This document shows positions 1 to 5,745 of a stretch of DNA of 9,938 bases, in pieces. Within the stretch, counting starts at the first letter, position 1, and the number at the start of each line of letters is the position of its first letter. The DNA is from CF-13 sp035279665. GTDB lineage: Bacteria > Chloroflexota > Dormibacteria > CF-121. The DNA lies in the NCBI GenBank assembly GCA_035279665.1, contig DATEHI010000144.1:1-9938 (forward strand). Reading direction: 5' to 3'. The notes below the pieces were generated by a model. It did not search any database. It saw only the letters and a list, made by a program, of their open reading frames with translations, and had not been told where the DNA came from. The position numbers and the translations under genes were made by a program.

Positions 1-374
1 AATGGATCCGACTCGCCTGACAGCAGCAGCACCGGGCAATCGATCCTCGACCAGTGCTCGGTGCGCAGGTCCTCGGGATGGCCCGGCCGGTGGAGCGGGT
101 AGCTGAGGAGGATCAACGCTGCATAACGCACCTCCACCGCGGCCATGCTGGCCACGCGACCACCGTAGGAGTGACCGCCCGCGATCGCGCCCGCGGGAAC
201 CTTCTGGATGAATACGGGAACAGCCCGCTCGGCTTTGGATTTGGGCAAGTCGATCGCGCTCGCCGTCAGCCTGCGAGCCTGCAGCGCTTTGACGTAGGGG
301 CGCATGCTCGTGGCGTCGCCCGACGCGCCGTGGGCGAGATAAATGGCGGGAACGCCGGATGCTCGTGGCGGCAC
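1..374 (-). CDS. Alpha/beta-hydrolase (dienelactone-hydrolase/TEX30-like), partial
   Basis: Reading the minus strand from a GTG at 374-372 gives 124 codons that run off the left edge, so the C-terminus is missing. The protein opens with a beta-strand leading to HGASGD (residues 15-20), the usual oxyanion-side HG motif. It then has GHSYGG at 67-72, the nucleophile elbow with Ser69 as predicted catalytic serine, followed by a strand ending SYPLHRPG (91-98) and PVLLLSGESDP (114-124), where the family places the acid residue after a GxxD turn. This matches small cytosolic alpha/beta-hydrolases of the dienelactone hydrolase or TEX30/KANSL3 type; the substrate cannot be inferred. The catalytic histidine would lie outside the window. 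No Shine-Dalgarno site precedes the GTG. A TAATGT -10 box six bases upstream suggests a leaderless mRNA. The gene diverges from the response-regulator gene. Confidence 0.85.
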   Translation of the reverse strand, partial: MPPRASGVPAIYLAHGASGDATSMRPYVKALQARRLTASAIDLPKSKAERAVPVFIQKVPAGAIAGGHSYGGRVASMAAVEVRYAALILLSYPLHRPGHPEDLRTEHWSRIDCPVLLLSGESDP

Positions 375-393
375 CCGTTAACATTAGCGACCC
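375..393. promoter_or_regulatory. Divergent, overlapping leaderless promoters
   Basis: Only 19 bp separate the GTG of the hydrolase gene from the ATG of the receiver gene. On the plus strand TAACAT (379-384) lies 9 nt before the ATG at 394. On the minus strand TAATGT (386-381) lies 6 nt before the GTG at 374. Both fit the TANNNT -10 pattern, would start transcription at or next to the start codon, and share four bases, so both polymerases cannot be bound at once. Neither gene has a Shine-Dalgarno site. The -35 regions would lie inside the opposite gene and are not obvious. Confidence 0.5.
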
Positions 394-762
394 ATGGCAC
401 GGGTCCTGCTCGTCGAGGACGAGCCCAACATTGCGTCAATCATCGTCTTCAAGCTCGAGCGGGAAGGCCACCAGGTGCGCTGGGAGCCCAGCGCCCTGGG
501 CGTGCCGGCCGCCGCGGATGCGACCCAGCCTGAGCTCGTGCTGCTGGACTCGAGTCTGCCGGACGGCGATGCCTTCGTGCTCCTCAACGTCCTCGCGCAG
601 CGCAGCCCGGTCGTGATGATGACCGAGTTCCGTGACATCGTCACACCAGAGCGGGCCCGGGCGGCCGGCGCCGTAGCCACGGTTGAGAAGCCCTTCAAGC
701 CAACACAGCTGGCGCGGCTGGTCGCGCAGCTCGTGCCCGCCGCGACCGCGGGCCGGCCATGA
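394..762 (+). CDS. Single-domain response regulator receiver protein
   Basis: This 122-aa protein is a complete CheY-like receiver domain with no output domain. The family landmarks are present: the acidic pair Glu8-Asp9 in VLLVEDE, the predicted phospho-acceptor Asp52 in LVLLDSSLPDGD, the switch threonine Thr77 in VVMMTEF, and Lys99-Pro100 in TVEKPF. It should take a phosphoryl group from a histidine kinase and act through protein contacts, since no DNA-binding or enzymatic domain follows. No kinase lies in the window, so it is an orphan here. The ATG at 394 is preceded by a -10-like TAACAT rather than a ribosome binding site, consistent with a leaderless mRNA. The stop overlaps the next start as ATGA, so the two genes are probably translationally coupled. 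Confidence 0.93.
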   Translation: MARVLLVEDEPNIASIIVFKLEREGHQVRWEPSALGVPAAADATQPELVLLDSSLPDGDAFVLLNVLAQRSPVVMMTEFRDIVTPERARAAGAVATVEKPFKPTQLARLVAQLVPAATAGRP

Positions 763-962
763 TGACGGTGCTGGCGCGCAAGCAGGGGGCGGCGCTCGTC
801 ATCCGGGACCGGGCCCTGGGCATCTTCACCGACAAGGGCTTCACCCCGGTTGATTTCAAGGTCGAGCTCGCCATGAAGCTTGCCACCCGGCTGAAGTACA
901 CGCCGGTCCTGCCGGCGCAGGAGATGGAGGAGCCGGAACTCTTACGCTTCCTCACCGAGTAG
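759..962 (+). CDS. Small protein of unknown function coupled to the receiver gene
   Basis: This 67-aa ORF starts with an ATG that overlaps the receiver stop codon by 4 bp (ATGA), a classic translational-coupling arrangement and the main evidence that it is real. I do not recognise a family. The N-terminal half is mixed, alternating hydrophobic and charged residues (LVIRDRALGIF, residues 14-24), then comes a likely helix (VELAMKLATRL, about 35-45) and an acidic tail (EMEEPELLRFLTE). There is no signal peptide or membrane segment. Given its position it may be a partner or regulator of the receiver protein, but that is inference from context only. Confidence 0.65.
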   Translation: MMTVLARKQGAALVIRDRALGIFTDKGFTPVDFKVELAMKLATRLKYTPVLPAQEMEEPELLRFLTE

Positions 963-1005
963 GTCGAACGTAAGAGCGGTCACGGCGCCACGTTGTTTTA
1001 TTGCG

Positions 1006-1716
1006 ATGACCCCTGAAATCGAGCGCCTGCTCGAGAGCGGCAGACTGGCGGAGACGGAAGGAAATGTCCGTGAGGCGCTCGTCCGCTTCGAAGCCGCGGT
1101 CAAACTCGCCGGGGACGAGGCGCTTCCCCGGCTGCGGCTGGGGACGCTCTGCCACCGAATCCGCGATTATGCCCGGGCTCGTGCCTCGCTGGAAGAGGCC
1201 ACTCGCCTCGATCCGGACCATGCGGAGGTGGCCTTCCGCCTGGGGCTCACCTGCGATGCGCTGGGGGATCGGGAGCAGGCCCGGGCGGCATTCGCGCGCG
1301 CCATGATGCTCGCGCCCAGTGCCTGGCAAACCTGGTTTCTGATCGGCCGGGACCACCGCCAGTTGGGCCACGCCGAGGTGGCGCGCCTCGCGTACCTCCG
1401 CGCCCTGGAAGCGGGGCCCGATGAGCCCGAGCTGCTCTTCGAGCTCGGCACGCTGCTCTGGGAGATGAATCTACGCGACGAGGGCTTCGCCTTGCTGGAG
1501 CGCGCCGTGCTGGCCTGCCCGGTCGATCCCGGGTTCACCTTGCAGCTCGGCCTGGCGGAGATGGAGCGCGAGGACCTGATGGCGGCACACCGATTGCTGA
1601 CGACGGCGAAGCATCTCGATCCGGCCGAGCGGCGCATCGACCTCGCCCTGCAGGACCTCGCGCTTCGACGCAAGACGCTCCGCAAACGCAATCGCAAGCT
1701 CAAGCGCGCTGCTTAG
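1006..1716 (+). CDS. TPR-repeat protein
   Basis: This 236-aa cytosolic protein is built almost entirely of tetratricopeptide repeats. Six helix pairs can be seen, at roughly residues 6-35, 40-70, 74-104, 108-138, 142-171 and 176-206. They show the usual small-residue and LxxxLG-type positions, such as LRLGTL, AFRLGLTCDALGD and LFELGTLLWEMN. The C-terminus is a strongly basic tail (KTLRKRNRKLKR, about 223-234) that could bind nucleic acid or an acidic partner. TPR solenoids are protein-interaction scaffolds; no enzymatic domain is attached. The gene follows the receiver and small gene by 43 bp in the same direction and may belong to the same signalling unit. There is no Shine-Dalgarno site before the ATG; the AT-rich stretch at 993-1002 may hold a promoter, but no convincing hexamers are visible. 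Confidence 0.88.
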   Translation: MTPEIERLLESGRLAETEGNVREALVRFEAAVKLAGDEALPRLRLGTLCHRIRDYARARASLEEATRLDPDHAEVAFRLGLTCDALGDREQARAAFARAMMLAPSAWQTWFLIGRDHRQLGHAEVARLAYLRALEAGPDEPELLFELGTLLWEMNLRDEGFALLERAVLACPVDPGFTLQLGLAEMEREDLMAAHRLLTTAKHLDPAERRIDLALQDLALRRKTLRKRNRKLKRAA

Positions 1717-1734
1717 CGGTTTCGAGAAAGACAA

Positions 1735-1756
1735 AGGCCGCTTTTGAGGGCGGCCT
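1735..1756. terminator. Hairpin between convergent genes, probably bidirectional terminator
   Basis: AGGCCGC (1735-1741) pairs perfectly with GCGGCCT (1750-1756) across an 8-nt loop. Plus-strand transcription, ending the TPR gene, meets only a poor U-run (GTTG). In the minus direction the stem is followed by TTTGTCTTTC, a better tract, about 80 nt past the end of the 584-aa gene. It lies between the two convergent genes, as a shared terminator should. Confidence 0.55.
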
Positions 1757-1835
1757 GTTGTGGGGAGGAGGGGGGCGGTGGGATTTCGGAACCTGAGCGC
1801 AGGCTAGCAGCGCCGCATTACGGTGCCGCTAACCG

Positions 1836-3590
1836 TCAGGCGCCCTGGCGGGCTCCGGCGTCGGCCCAGCGCGGCGTCGCAACGTCGGCCGTAAGAACCT
1901 GCTCCTGCGCCAGAATTCGCCGCAGGATGGCGACCGAGGAGGCGTAGGTGGAATCCAGGCCGTAGTAGGAGAGACCACGAGCGCCCAAGGTGCGGGCCTG
2001 GGTGTACGGCGTATCAGAGGCGTAGTGCAGCACCCCGAAGTCGAACGGCAGTTTCGTGAAGTTGATGTTCTCCCGCATGGGGTAGCGCGACGACTCGGCG
2101 GCCTCGTAGAGCGCGTTGAGGTAGGGACCGGCTTCCATTTCCACCACCGTAAAGCTCTCTCGGTGATAGAAGTCGAGATACCCGCGGTTCTGCAGGAACG
2201 TGCCCCGAACCGTCACGGCGCGCTGGTTGTCCAGCGCGGCGCCATACACGAGGAAGGGGGCCACGCTGTTGAAACTGAAACAGTTGTCGAGCCAGTAGGT
2301 ATTTTCCGAGTGTTCTTCGTAGACGACGTTCGAGATCATGATGTCGCCAATGCTGCCGTTGAGGGTCGCCGCCTTGCCTAGCACATAGACGCCGCGCAGC
2401 GTCCCGACACTCTCCGCCACTTCCCGCAGGACGTTGTAGGCACCGAGCCCGAGTGGGTAGTTGACGTTGATCAAGACGGCCGGGCTGCGCTCCAGGCGAT
2501 CCGGCGGCGGGCTCCCCAGCCGCGGATCGAGATCGTTGGCGACCAGCCGGTCGAGAATGATCACCTGCGCCGCCACGTCGAGACCGGCCTGGCTCGGAAG
2601 GAAGAAGATGCCGCGCTCCTCTTCTTCCGTGGTGCGGAGCGCCCGCCGCCCCTCTGCCTCGGGCGACTGCCCGTAATAGGAGCGCGCCGCGTAATAGAGG
2701 AAGTTGTCCCAGTTGCCGCGCGACTGACCCTGGCGGAGTTTGCGCAGCTCGGGGACCAGCTCCAGGTTATTGCTGCGTTCGATGAACTCCACGATCTCCT
2801 GTTGGTGCCGGCGCGCTGAGCCGCTCAACAGGTTCACGAGGCTGTGGGTGTTGCTGGAGACGAAGTAAACGGGCCGGTCGCGCACGCCCTCGCGCTGCAT
2901 CAAGGATTCGATCGGCTCCCACCAGCGGCGGGTCGCCTTGATGTAGCCGATCTGGGTGCCGCCCAGCATCCGGACGCGGAAGTCTTTCTCCTCGGCCTGG
3001 ATGCGGCGTAGCGGCTCGAGCAGGTCGCCCCAGATTTCCACCAGGCGCAGCGCGTCATCCTCTGAAATGCCGAGTCGTTGCAGCACCTGGAACTGGTCGG
3101 CCACCGTCTTCGCCCGACTCAGGTCTTCGGCATTCAGCAGCGCGTGCAGCTTGTTCCATTCGATTTGGAGCGCGACCAGCTGCGGAATGACGTCGTCGAT
3201 GTCGGATGGGCTGGCGATGTAAACGGCCAGCGTCTCTTTGCCGTCGAAGTAGTAGCGGCGGCGGCGCCCAGGCGCACTCTGCATCTCCCACTTCTCCACG
3301 TCGACGTCGAGCAGCCGCTTGAAGACCTCAGCCGATTGGCCGAGCACGATTCGCTTGACGGCGGTGATGGAGGGGGGCAGGCGGCGCAGTGCGTAGATCA
3401 GCGCCCCGGTGTCCGGCTCGGCCGATCCGGCTTTCGGGTGCAGGCTCGACCGCATCCCGATGTGGGACTGCTCGAGCACCTTGAGCTTGGTCTCACCCGA
3501 GCTTCGCAGCAGCGTGCCGTAGGTCCGCGTATAAAGCTCGACCGCGTCACGGCCCGGCCCGCGATCCGGGTCGGCATCGATGAAAGCCAT
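1836..3590 (-). CDS. Large conserved-type protein with nucleoside-phosphorylase-like C-terminal region
   Basis: This is a 584-aa cytosolic protein with no signal peptide or membrane helices. The N-terminal 370 residues are mostly helical and unrecognised, with a basic run GRRRRYY at 109-114. The C-terminal part recalls the MTAN/uridine-purine phosphorylase fold: a strand and Gly-rich turn LINVNYPLGLGAYN (373-386), then LNGSIGDIMISNVVYEEH (410-427), like the family's G-x-x-GD-strand element, and VVEMEAGPYLNAL (482-494), like the ME motif that contacts ribose in true phosphorylases. The whole resembles a domain-of-unknown-function family I associate with DUF6909, but I cannot verify this. It could be a nucleoside hydrolase, a phosphorylase or a non-catalytic nucleotide sensor. 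The ATG at 3590 has GATAAT seven bases upstream and no Shine-Dalgarno site, suggesting a leaderless mRNA. Confidence 0.8.
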   Translation of the reverse strand: MAFIDADPDRGPGRDAVELYTRTYGTLLRSSGETKLKVLEQSHIGMRSSLHPKAGSAEPDTGALIYALRRLPPSITAVKRIVLGQSAEVFKRLLDVDVEKWEMQSAPGRRRRYYFDGKETLAVYIASPSDIDDVIPQLVALQIEWNKLHALLNAEDLSRAKTVADQFQVLQRLGISEDDALRLVEIWGDLLEPLRRIQAEEKDFRVRMLGGTQIGYIKATRRWWEPIESLMQREGVRDRPVYFVSSNTHSLVNLLSGSARRHQQEIVEFIERSNNLELVPELRKLRQGQSRGNWDNFLYYAARSYYGQSPEAEGRRALRTTEEEERGIFFLPSQAGLDVAAQVIILDRLVANDLDPRLGSPPPDRLERSPAVLINVNYPLGLGAYNVLREVAESVGTLRGVYVLGKAATLNGSIGDIMISNVVYEEHSENTYWLDNCFSFNSVAPFLVYGAALDNQRAVTVRGTFLQNRGYLDFYHRESFTVVEMEAGPYLNALYEAAESSRYPMRENINFTKLPFDFGVLHYASDTPYTQARTLGARGLSYYGLDSTYASSVAILRRILAQEQVLTADVATPRWADAGARQGA

Positions 3591-3597
3591 TGTGGGT

Positions 3598-3603
3598 ATT
3601 ATC
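3598..3603 (-). promoter_or_regulatory. -10 box (GATAAT) of a leaderless promoter
   Basis: On the minus strand GATAAT, matching TATAAT at five of six positions, ends 7 nt before the ATG at 3590. Transcription would therefore start at or beside the start codon. No good -35 is seen 16-18 bp upstream, and no ribosome binding site precedes the ATG. Confidence 0.45.
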
Positions 3604-3669
3604 CCGCTCGTTTTCGAAAGCCTGCCGGTGACCGAGCGTCGCTTGTTTACATGTTTTAACGAAAGTTAT

Positions 3670-3698
3670 TTGCTGCTGCCTAAACCGGCTCGTACCGT
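3670..3698 (+). promoter_or_regulatory. Candidate promoter for the 113-aa gene
   Basis: TTGCTG (3670-3675) and TACCGT (3693-3698) are spaced by 17 bp and lie about 45 bp before the 113-aa gene, giving a short leader that contains GGAGGA at 3725-3730. The match to consensus is moderate. The preceding 3644-3671 stretch is unusually AT-rich for this DNA and could carry further signals for either divergent gene. Confidence 0.35.
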
Positions 3699-3743
3699 AG
3701 GCGCTGGCCGAACTAACAAGCGTCGGAGGAACCTGCCCTGAGA

Positions 3744-4085
3744 ATGTACGAAGCGATTCAAACCGAGACGCAACGCACGACGCTGCGAGTGATCGCGACC
3801 CGGGCCGAGGAGGCGAAGCGCAAGCTCAGCCTTTATGCGCTGGACCGCATCCTGTGGGCGCTCGAGGAGCTGAACCTAGCCGAGCGCACCAAAGTGCCTG
3901 GCGACGTCGTCGAGCAGTTGCTCGCGTTTGGTGTTCCCTTTACGCCTGACGTCAAGATCCCCGACCTGATCGAGCTCGTCTTCACTGCCCAGGAGCAGTT
4001 CATGAATGTCGAGCCCGACGAGATCAACCGCGTCCCAACCATCGAGGAGTTGGAAGCCTACTTCGAGCAATCGCGCGTCGCGTGA
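3744..4085 (+). CDS. Small soluble protein of unknown function
   Basis: This 113-aa protein is predicted largely helical and acidic, with no signal peptide or membrane segment. I do not recognise the family. The N-terminal helices are TLRVIATRAEEAKRKL (13-28) and LDRILWALEELNLAERT (33-49). A Pro-broken middle (VPFTPDVKIPDL, about 64-75) leads to LIELVFTAQEQFMN and a short C-terminal helix IEELEAYFEQ. A good GGAGGA ribosome binding site ends at 3730, which is 13 nt before the ATG at 3744 and 7 nt before an in-frame CTG at 3738, so initiation could be at CTG, adding two residues. It diverges from the 584-aa gene with 153 bp between them, which may mean shared control. Consistent high-GC codon use and a terminator-like hairpin behind it support a real gene. 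Confidence 0.78.
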   Translation: MYEAIQTETQRTTLRVIATRAEEAKRKLSLYALDRILWALEELNLAERTKVPGDVVEQLLAFGVPFTPDVKIPDLIELVFTAQEQFMNVEPDEINRVPTIEELEAYFEQSRVA

Positions 4086-4114
4086 GATAGCGCACCACTC
4101 GTCTCTGAACGTTC

Positions 4115-4137
4115 GGGGGATCTTCTCCCCACTTTTT
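4115..4137 (+). terminator. Candidate intrinsic terminator after the 113-aa gene
   Basis: GGGGG (4115-4119) pairs with TCCCC (4126-4130), including one G-U pair, over a 6-nt loop and is followed by ACTTTTT (4131-4137). It begins 29 nt after the stop codon at 4085. The stem is short but nearly all G-C. Confidence 0.5.
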
Positions 4138-4224
4138 CACGCCGGAGCGGGGCCCCTTCTCCCCGCTTTTCCAAGCCGGAGCGGGGCCCCTTCTCCCCGC
4201 TTTTCCACGCCGGAGCGGGGCCCC
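4123..4224. repeat. Three tandem 34-bp repeats
   Basis: Units at 4123-4156, 4157-4190 and 4191-4224 follow each other without spacers. Each has the form TTCTCCCCGCTTTTCC, then A(C/A)GCCGGAGCGGGGCCCC. Unit 1 differs from unit 3 at two positions (A for G at position 9, T for C at position 15) and unit 2 at one (A for C at position 18). Each unit can fold on itself (CCCCGCT with AGCGGGG) or with its neighbour. The left unit overlaps the terminator at 4115-4137, and the right unit supplies the -35 region of the riboswitch promoter. Confidence 0.95.
4146..4204 (+). terminator. Two tandem terminator-like hairpins formed across repeat junctions
   Basis: At each junction of the 34-bp repeats AGCGGGG pairs with CCCCGCT over an 8-nt loop (CCCCTTCT) and is followed by TTTT: 4146-4152 with 4161-4167 and T4167-4170, then 4180-4186 with 4195-4201 and T4201-4204. 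With the hairpin at 4115-4137 this gives three successive stem-plus-T structures between the upstream gene and the riboswitch operon. The T-runs are short, so efficiency is uncertain. The same C-rich and G-rich segments could pair within a repeat instead. Confidence 0.4.
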
Positions 4225-4231
4225 TTATAAT
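4202..4231 (+). promoter_or_regulatory. Promoter of the cobalamin-riboswitch operon
   Basis: A perfect TATAAT (4226-4231) lies immediately after the last 34-bp repeat. TTTCCA (4202-4207), four of six matches to TTGACA, lies 18 bp upstream within the third repeat. The predicted start is near A4238, about 50 nt before the first paired strand of the riboswitch. It is the best consensus promoter in the window. Confidence 0.75.
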
Positions 4232-4288
4232 GCGGTCACCTATTTGGGGGAGGTGATGCCGGCCAGGCGTTCCACAAGTTAAGAACGA

Positions 4289-4514
4289 CCGACAGGTGGC
4301 TCATAGAGGCTCCATCCCAGCGTGAAAAGATGGAGAGAAAGAGGCTCCATCCCAGCGCGAAAAGATGGAGAGAAAGAGCTGAAAAGGGAAGCCGGTGCGA
4401 ATCCGGCGCGAACCCGTCACTGTAACCGAGGAGCCGTGGGCGAGATCCACCGAGGCCGTGCCTTGGGAAGGAGCCCAGCGGTAATGATCCGGAGCCAGGA
4501 GACCTGCCTGTCGG
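4289..4514 (+). promoter_or_regulatory. Cobalamin riboswitch aptamer
   Basis: The conserved core is plain: AAAAGGGAA (4382-4390), GGTGCGAATCC (4394-4404), CCCGTCACTGTAA beginning near 4413, and the B12 box GCCAGGAGACCTGCC (4494-4508). Closing stem P1 pairs CCGACAGG (4289-4296) with CCTGTCGG (4507-4514), 8 bp without mismatch. A short stem GCTC (4299-4302) with GAGC (4376-4379) follows, then GCCGG (4391-4395) with CCGGC (4403-4407). The long peripheral part at 4425-4490 resembles the adenosylcobalamin-type class I. Such RNAs bind a corrinoid and turn off uptake or synthesis genes, so this operon should be repressed when B12 is abundant. The aptamer is lengthened by a duplicated hairpin (4306-4375). 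Confidence 0.95.
4306..4375 (+). repeat. 35-bp tandem duplication of a hairpin inside the riboswitch
   Basis: Two adjacent 35-bp units (4306-4340, 4341-4375) differ at a single base (T4323 versus C4358). Each carries a 7-bp stem, CTCCATC with GATGGAG (4310-4316 with 4329-4335; 4345-4351 with 4364-4370), over a 12-nt loop. Together they fill the loop of the GCTC/GAGC stem between P1 and the conserved core, a place where cobalamin riboswitches vary in length. Confidence 0.95.
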
Positions 4515-4571
4515 GGACCAACGACCCTCTTCGAGGCTGAGAGGGAGGTGCGAGGCATCTTCTCCGATCGG

Positions 4572-4600
4572 CCTCCAGTTGCGCATCACTGCTCTGGAGG
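4572..4600 (+). promoter_or_regulatory. Shine-Dalgarno-sequestering hairpin of the riboswitch
   Basis: CCTCCAG (4572-4578) pairs fully with CTGGAGG (4594-4600), which contains the GGAGG ribosome binding site six bases before the ATG at 4607. The 15-nt loop contains CGCA (4582-4585), complementary to TGCG (4396-4399) in the aptamer loop, with a flanking G4395-U4586 wobble. This matches the loop-loop kissing switch of class I cobalamin riboswitches. Ligand binding would lock the hairpin and block translation. A second GGAGG at 4544-4548 could pair with CCTCC (4572-4576) and release the site when ligand is absent. Confidence 0.75.
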
Positions 4601-4606
4601 AATCAA

Positions 4607-5725
4607 ATGAAACGACTGCTCGTTGCCCTGGCGACGGCCGCTTTCGCGGCCCTCGGTCCGGCGCTCAGCGCGTCGGCCTTCACACCCCAAACTAGCGCCG
4701 CCACCCTTGCGATTTCCTGGTTGCACGGCCAGCAAGCGCCCGACGGCACCGTCGCCGGCAGCGCATCGCGAACCGAAGACACCGTGTTCGGACTGGTGGC
4801 AAATGGTCAATCCGTCGATGGTTTCTCCACCGCCGGAAAAACGCCGATCGATTCCCTGCGCTCACACATCGCCGGCGAAGAAAAGACGGCTGGAAACATC
4901 GCCGGCGCCATCATGGCCGCCTCAGCGGCCGGCCTCGATCCCACCAAGTTCGCCGGACGCAACCTGCTCCAGGACCTGGCCTGCACCTACGACGCGTCCA
5001 CGGGCGCGTACAACACACAACTCTTCAACGATGCTCTCGCTGTTCTCGCGCTGCCTGCGGGCGCCGCGCCGGCGAAGGCGAAGGATTTCTTGACGACTCA
5101 ACAGCAAGCTGACGGGGGCTGGGAATTCCAGGCAGGCTACGGCTCCGACACCAACACGACGTCCCTCGTGCTGATGGCACTCAGCTCGGCGAATGGCCTT
5201 AATGCCACGGCGAAAGAGAAGGCCCTTCACTACTTCAACCTGCACCAGAAACCGAGCGGCGGATTCGAGTACTCGACCCCGTACGCCCTGCCTGGCGACT
5301 CGGATCCAAACTCCGACGCAGCGGTCATCCAGGCGTTGCTGGTCGTAGGAGAGGATCCCACCGGCCCAGCCTGGACACTCGCCGGGAAGAATGCGGTCAC
5401 TGACCTGCTCACGTTCCAGTTTGGAAATGGTGGCTTAGGCTTCTTCAGGCCTAACTCATCTGCGAGCGCAGCACCAGATCCGTTATCGACGACGCAGGCG
5501 CTCGTTGCCCTGGCCTCGAAGCACCTTCCGGTAAAGCGGACCGAAGGCGCGATGCCATCGACCTGCCCGTCGGTACCAACCACGACGCCGACGCCGGCAC
5601 CGACCCCGTCGCCGACGCAGCTCGCCAGGACGGGGGCTCCGCCAGATCCCACACCGCTGCTGCCGATGGTGGCTGGGATCGCAATCGTTGCGCTCGGCTG
5701 GAGGCTCCGCCGACGCGCTCGCTGA
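4607..5725 (+). CDS. Exported prenyltransferase-fold / transcobalamin alpha-domain-like surface protein with LARTG signal
   Basis: This 372-aa protein has a signal peptide (MKRLLVALATAAFAA...; likely cleavage after ALSASA, residue 24). The mature part of about 285 residues has repeated helical segments with Gly/aromatic turns, such as QQADGGWEF (166-174), QKPSGGFEYS (214-223) and FGNGGLGFF (272-280). These are typical of alpha6/alpha6 prenyltransferase/squalene-cyclase barrels, a fold shared with the alpha domain of intrinsic factor and transcobalamin. No DxDD cyclase acid motif is seen. Two cysteines (126, 320) could form a disulfide. A Thr/Pro linker (about 322-337) leads to LARTG (339-343), a hydrophobic segment (about 350-365) and RLRRRAR, a cell-wall sorting signal of the LAxTG type that class E sortases use. 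As first gene after the cobalamin riboswitch it is a likely surface corrinoid-binding protein. The binding role is inferred. Confidence 0.88.
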   Translation: MKRLLVALATAAFAALGPALSASAFTPQTSAATLAISWLHGQQAPDGTVAGSASRTEDTVFGLVANGQSVDGFSTAGKTPIDSLRSHIAGEEKTAGNIAGAIMAASAAGLDPTKFAGRNLLQDLACTYDASTGAYNTQLFNDALAVLALPAGAAPAKAKDFLTTQQQADGGWEFQAGYGSDTNTTSLVLMALSSANGLNATAKEKALHYFNLHQKPSGGFEYSTPYALPGDSDPNSDAAVIQALLVVGEDPTGPAWTLAGKNAVTDLLTFQFGNGGLGFFRPNSSASAAPDPLSTTQALVALASKHLPVKRTEGAMPSTCPSVPTTTPTPAPTPSPTQLARTGAPPDPTPLLPMVAGIAIVALGWRLRRRAR

Positions 5726-5745
5726 GAATCAGCAAAGCAATCTGG

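Noticed and set aside
54..533. Plus-strand ORF of 159 aa at the left end
   Set aside because: It spans the antisense of the alpha/beta-hydrolase and then a wrong frame of the receiver gene; both true frames carry clear motifs.
3078..3659. 193-aa plus-strand ORF opposite the 584-aa gene
   Set aside because: It is antisense, without recognisable domains or ribosome binding site, and explained as a shadow of the minus-strand gene.
4123..4375. CRISPR-like arrays (34-bp and 35-bp repeats)
   Set aside because: The units are directly adjacent with no spacers and no cas genes. One set is terminator/promoter-linked tandem repeats and the other is a hairpin duplication inside a riboswitch.
4236..4589. 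Minus-strand ORFs across the riboswitch
   Set aside because: They read through the conserved riboswitch and its duplication, giving repeated peptides (IFSRWDGAS). They resemble no protein and lie antisense to strong RNA structure.
4607..5725. Squalene-hopene cyclase or terpene synthase activity for the first operon gene
   Set aside because: The repeats fit the barrel fold, but the protein is about half the length of such cyclases, lacks a DxDD motif, is exported and surface-anchored, and is under cobalamin control.
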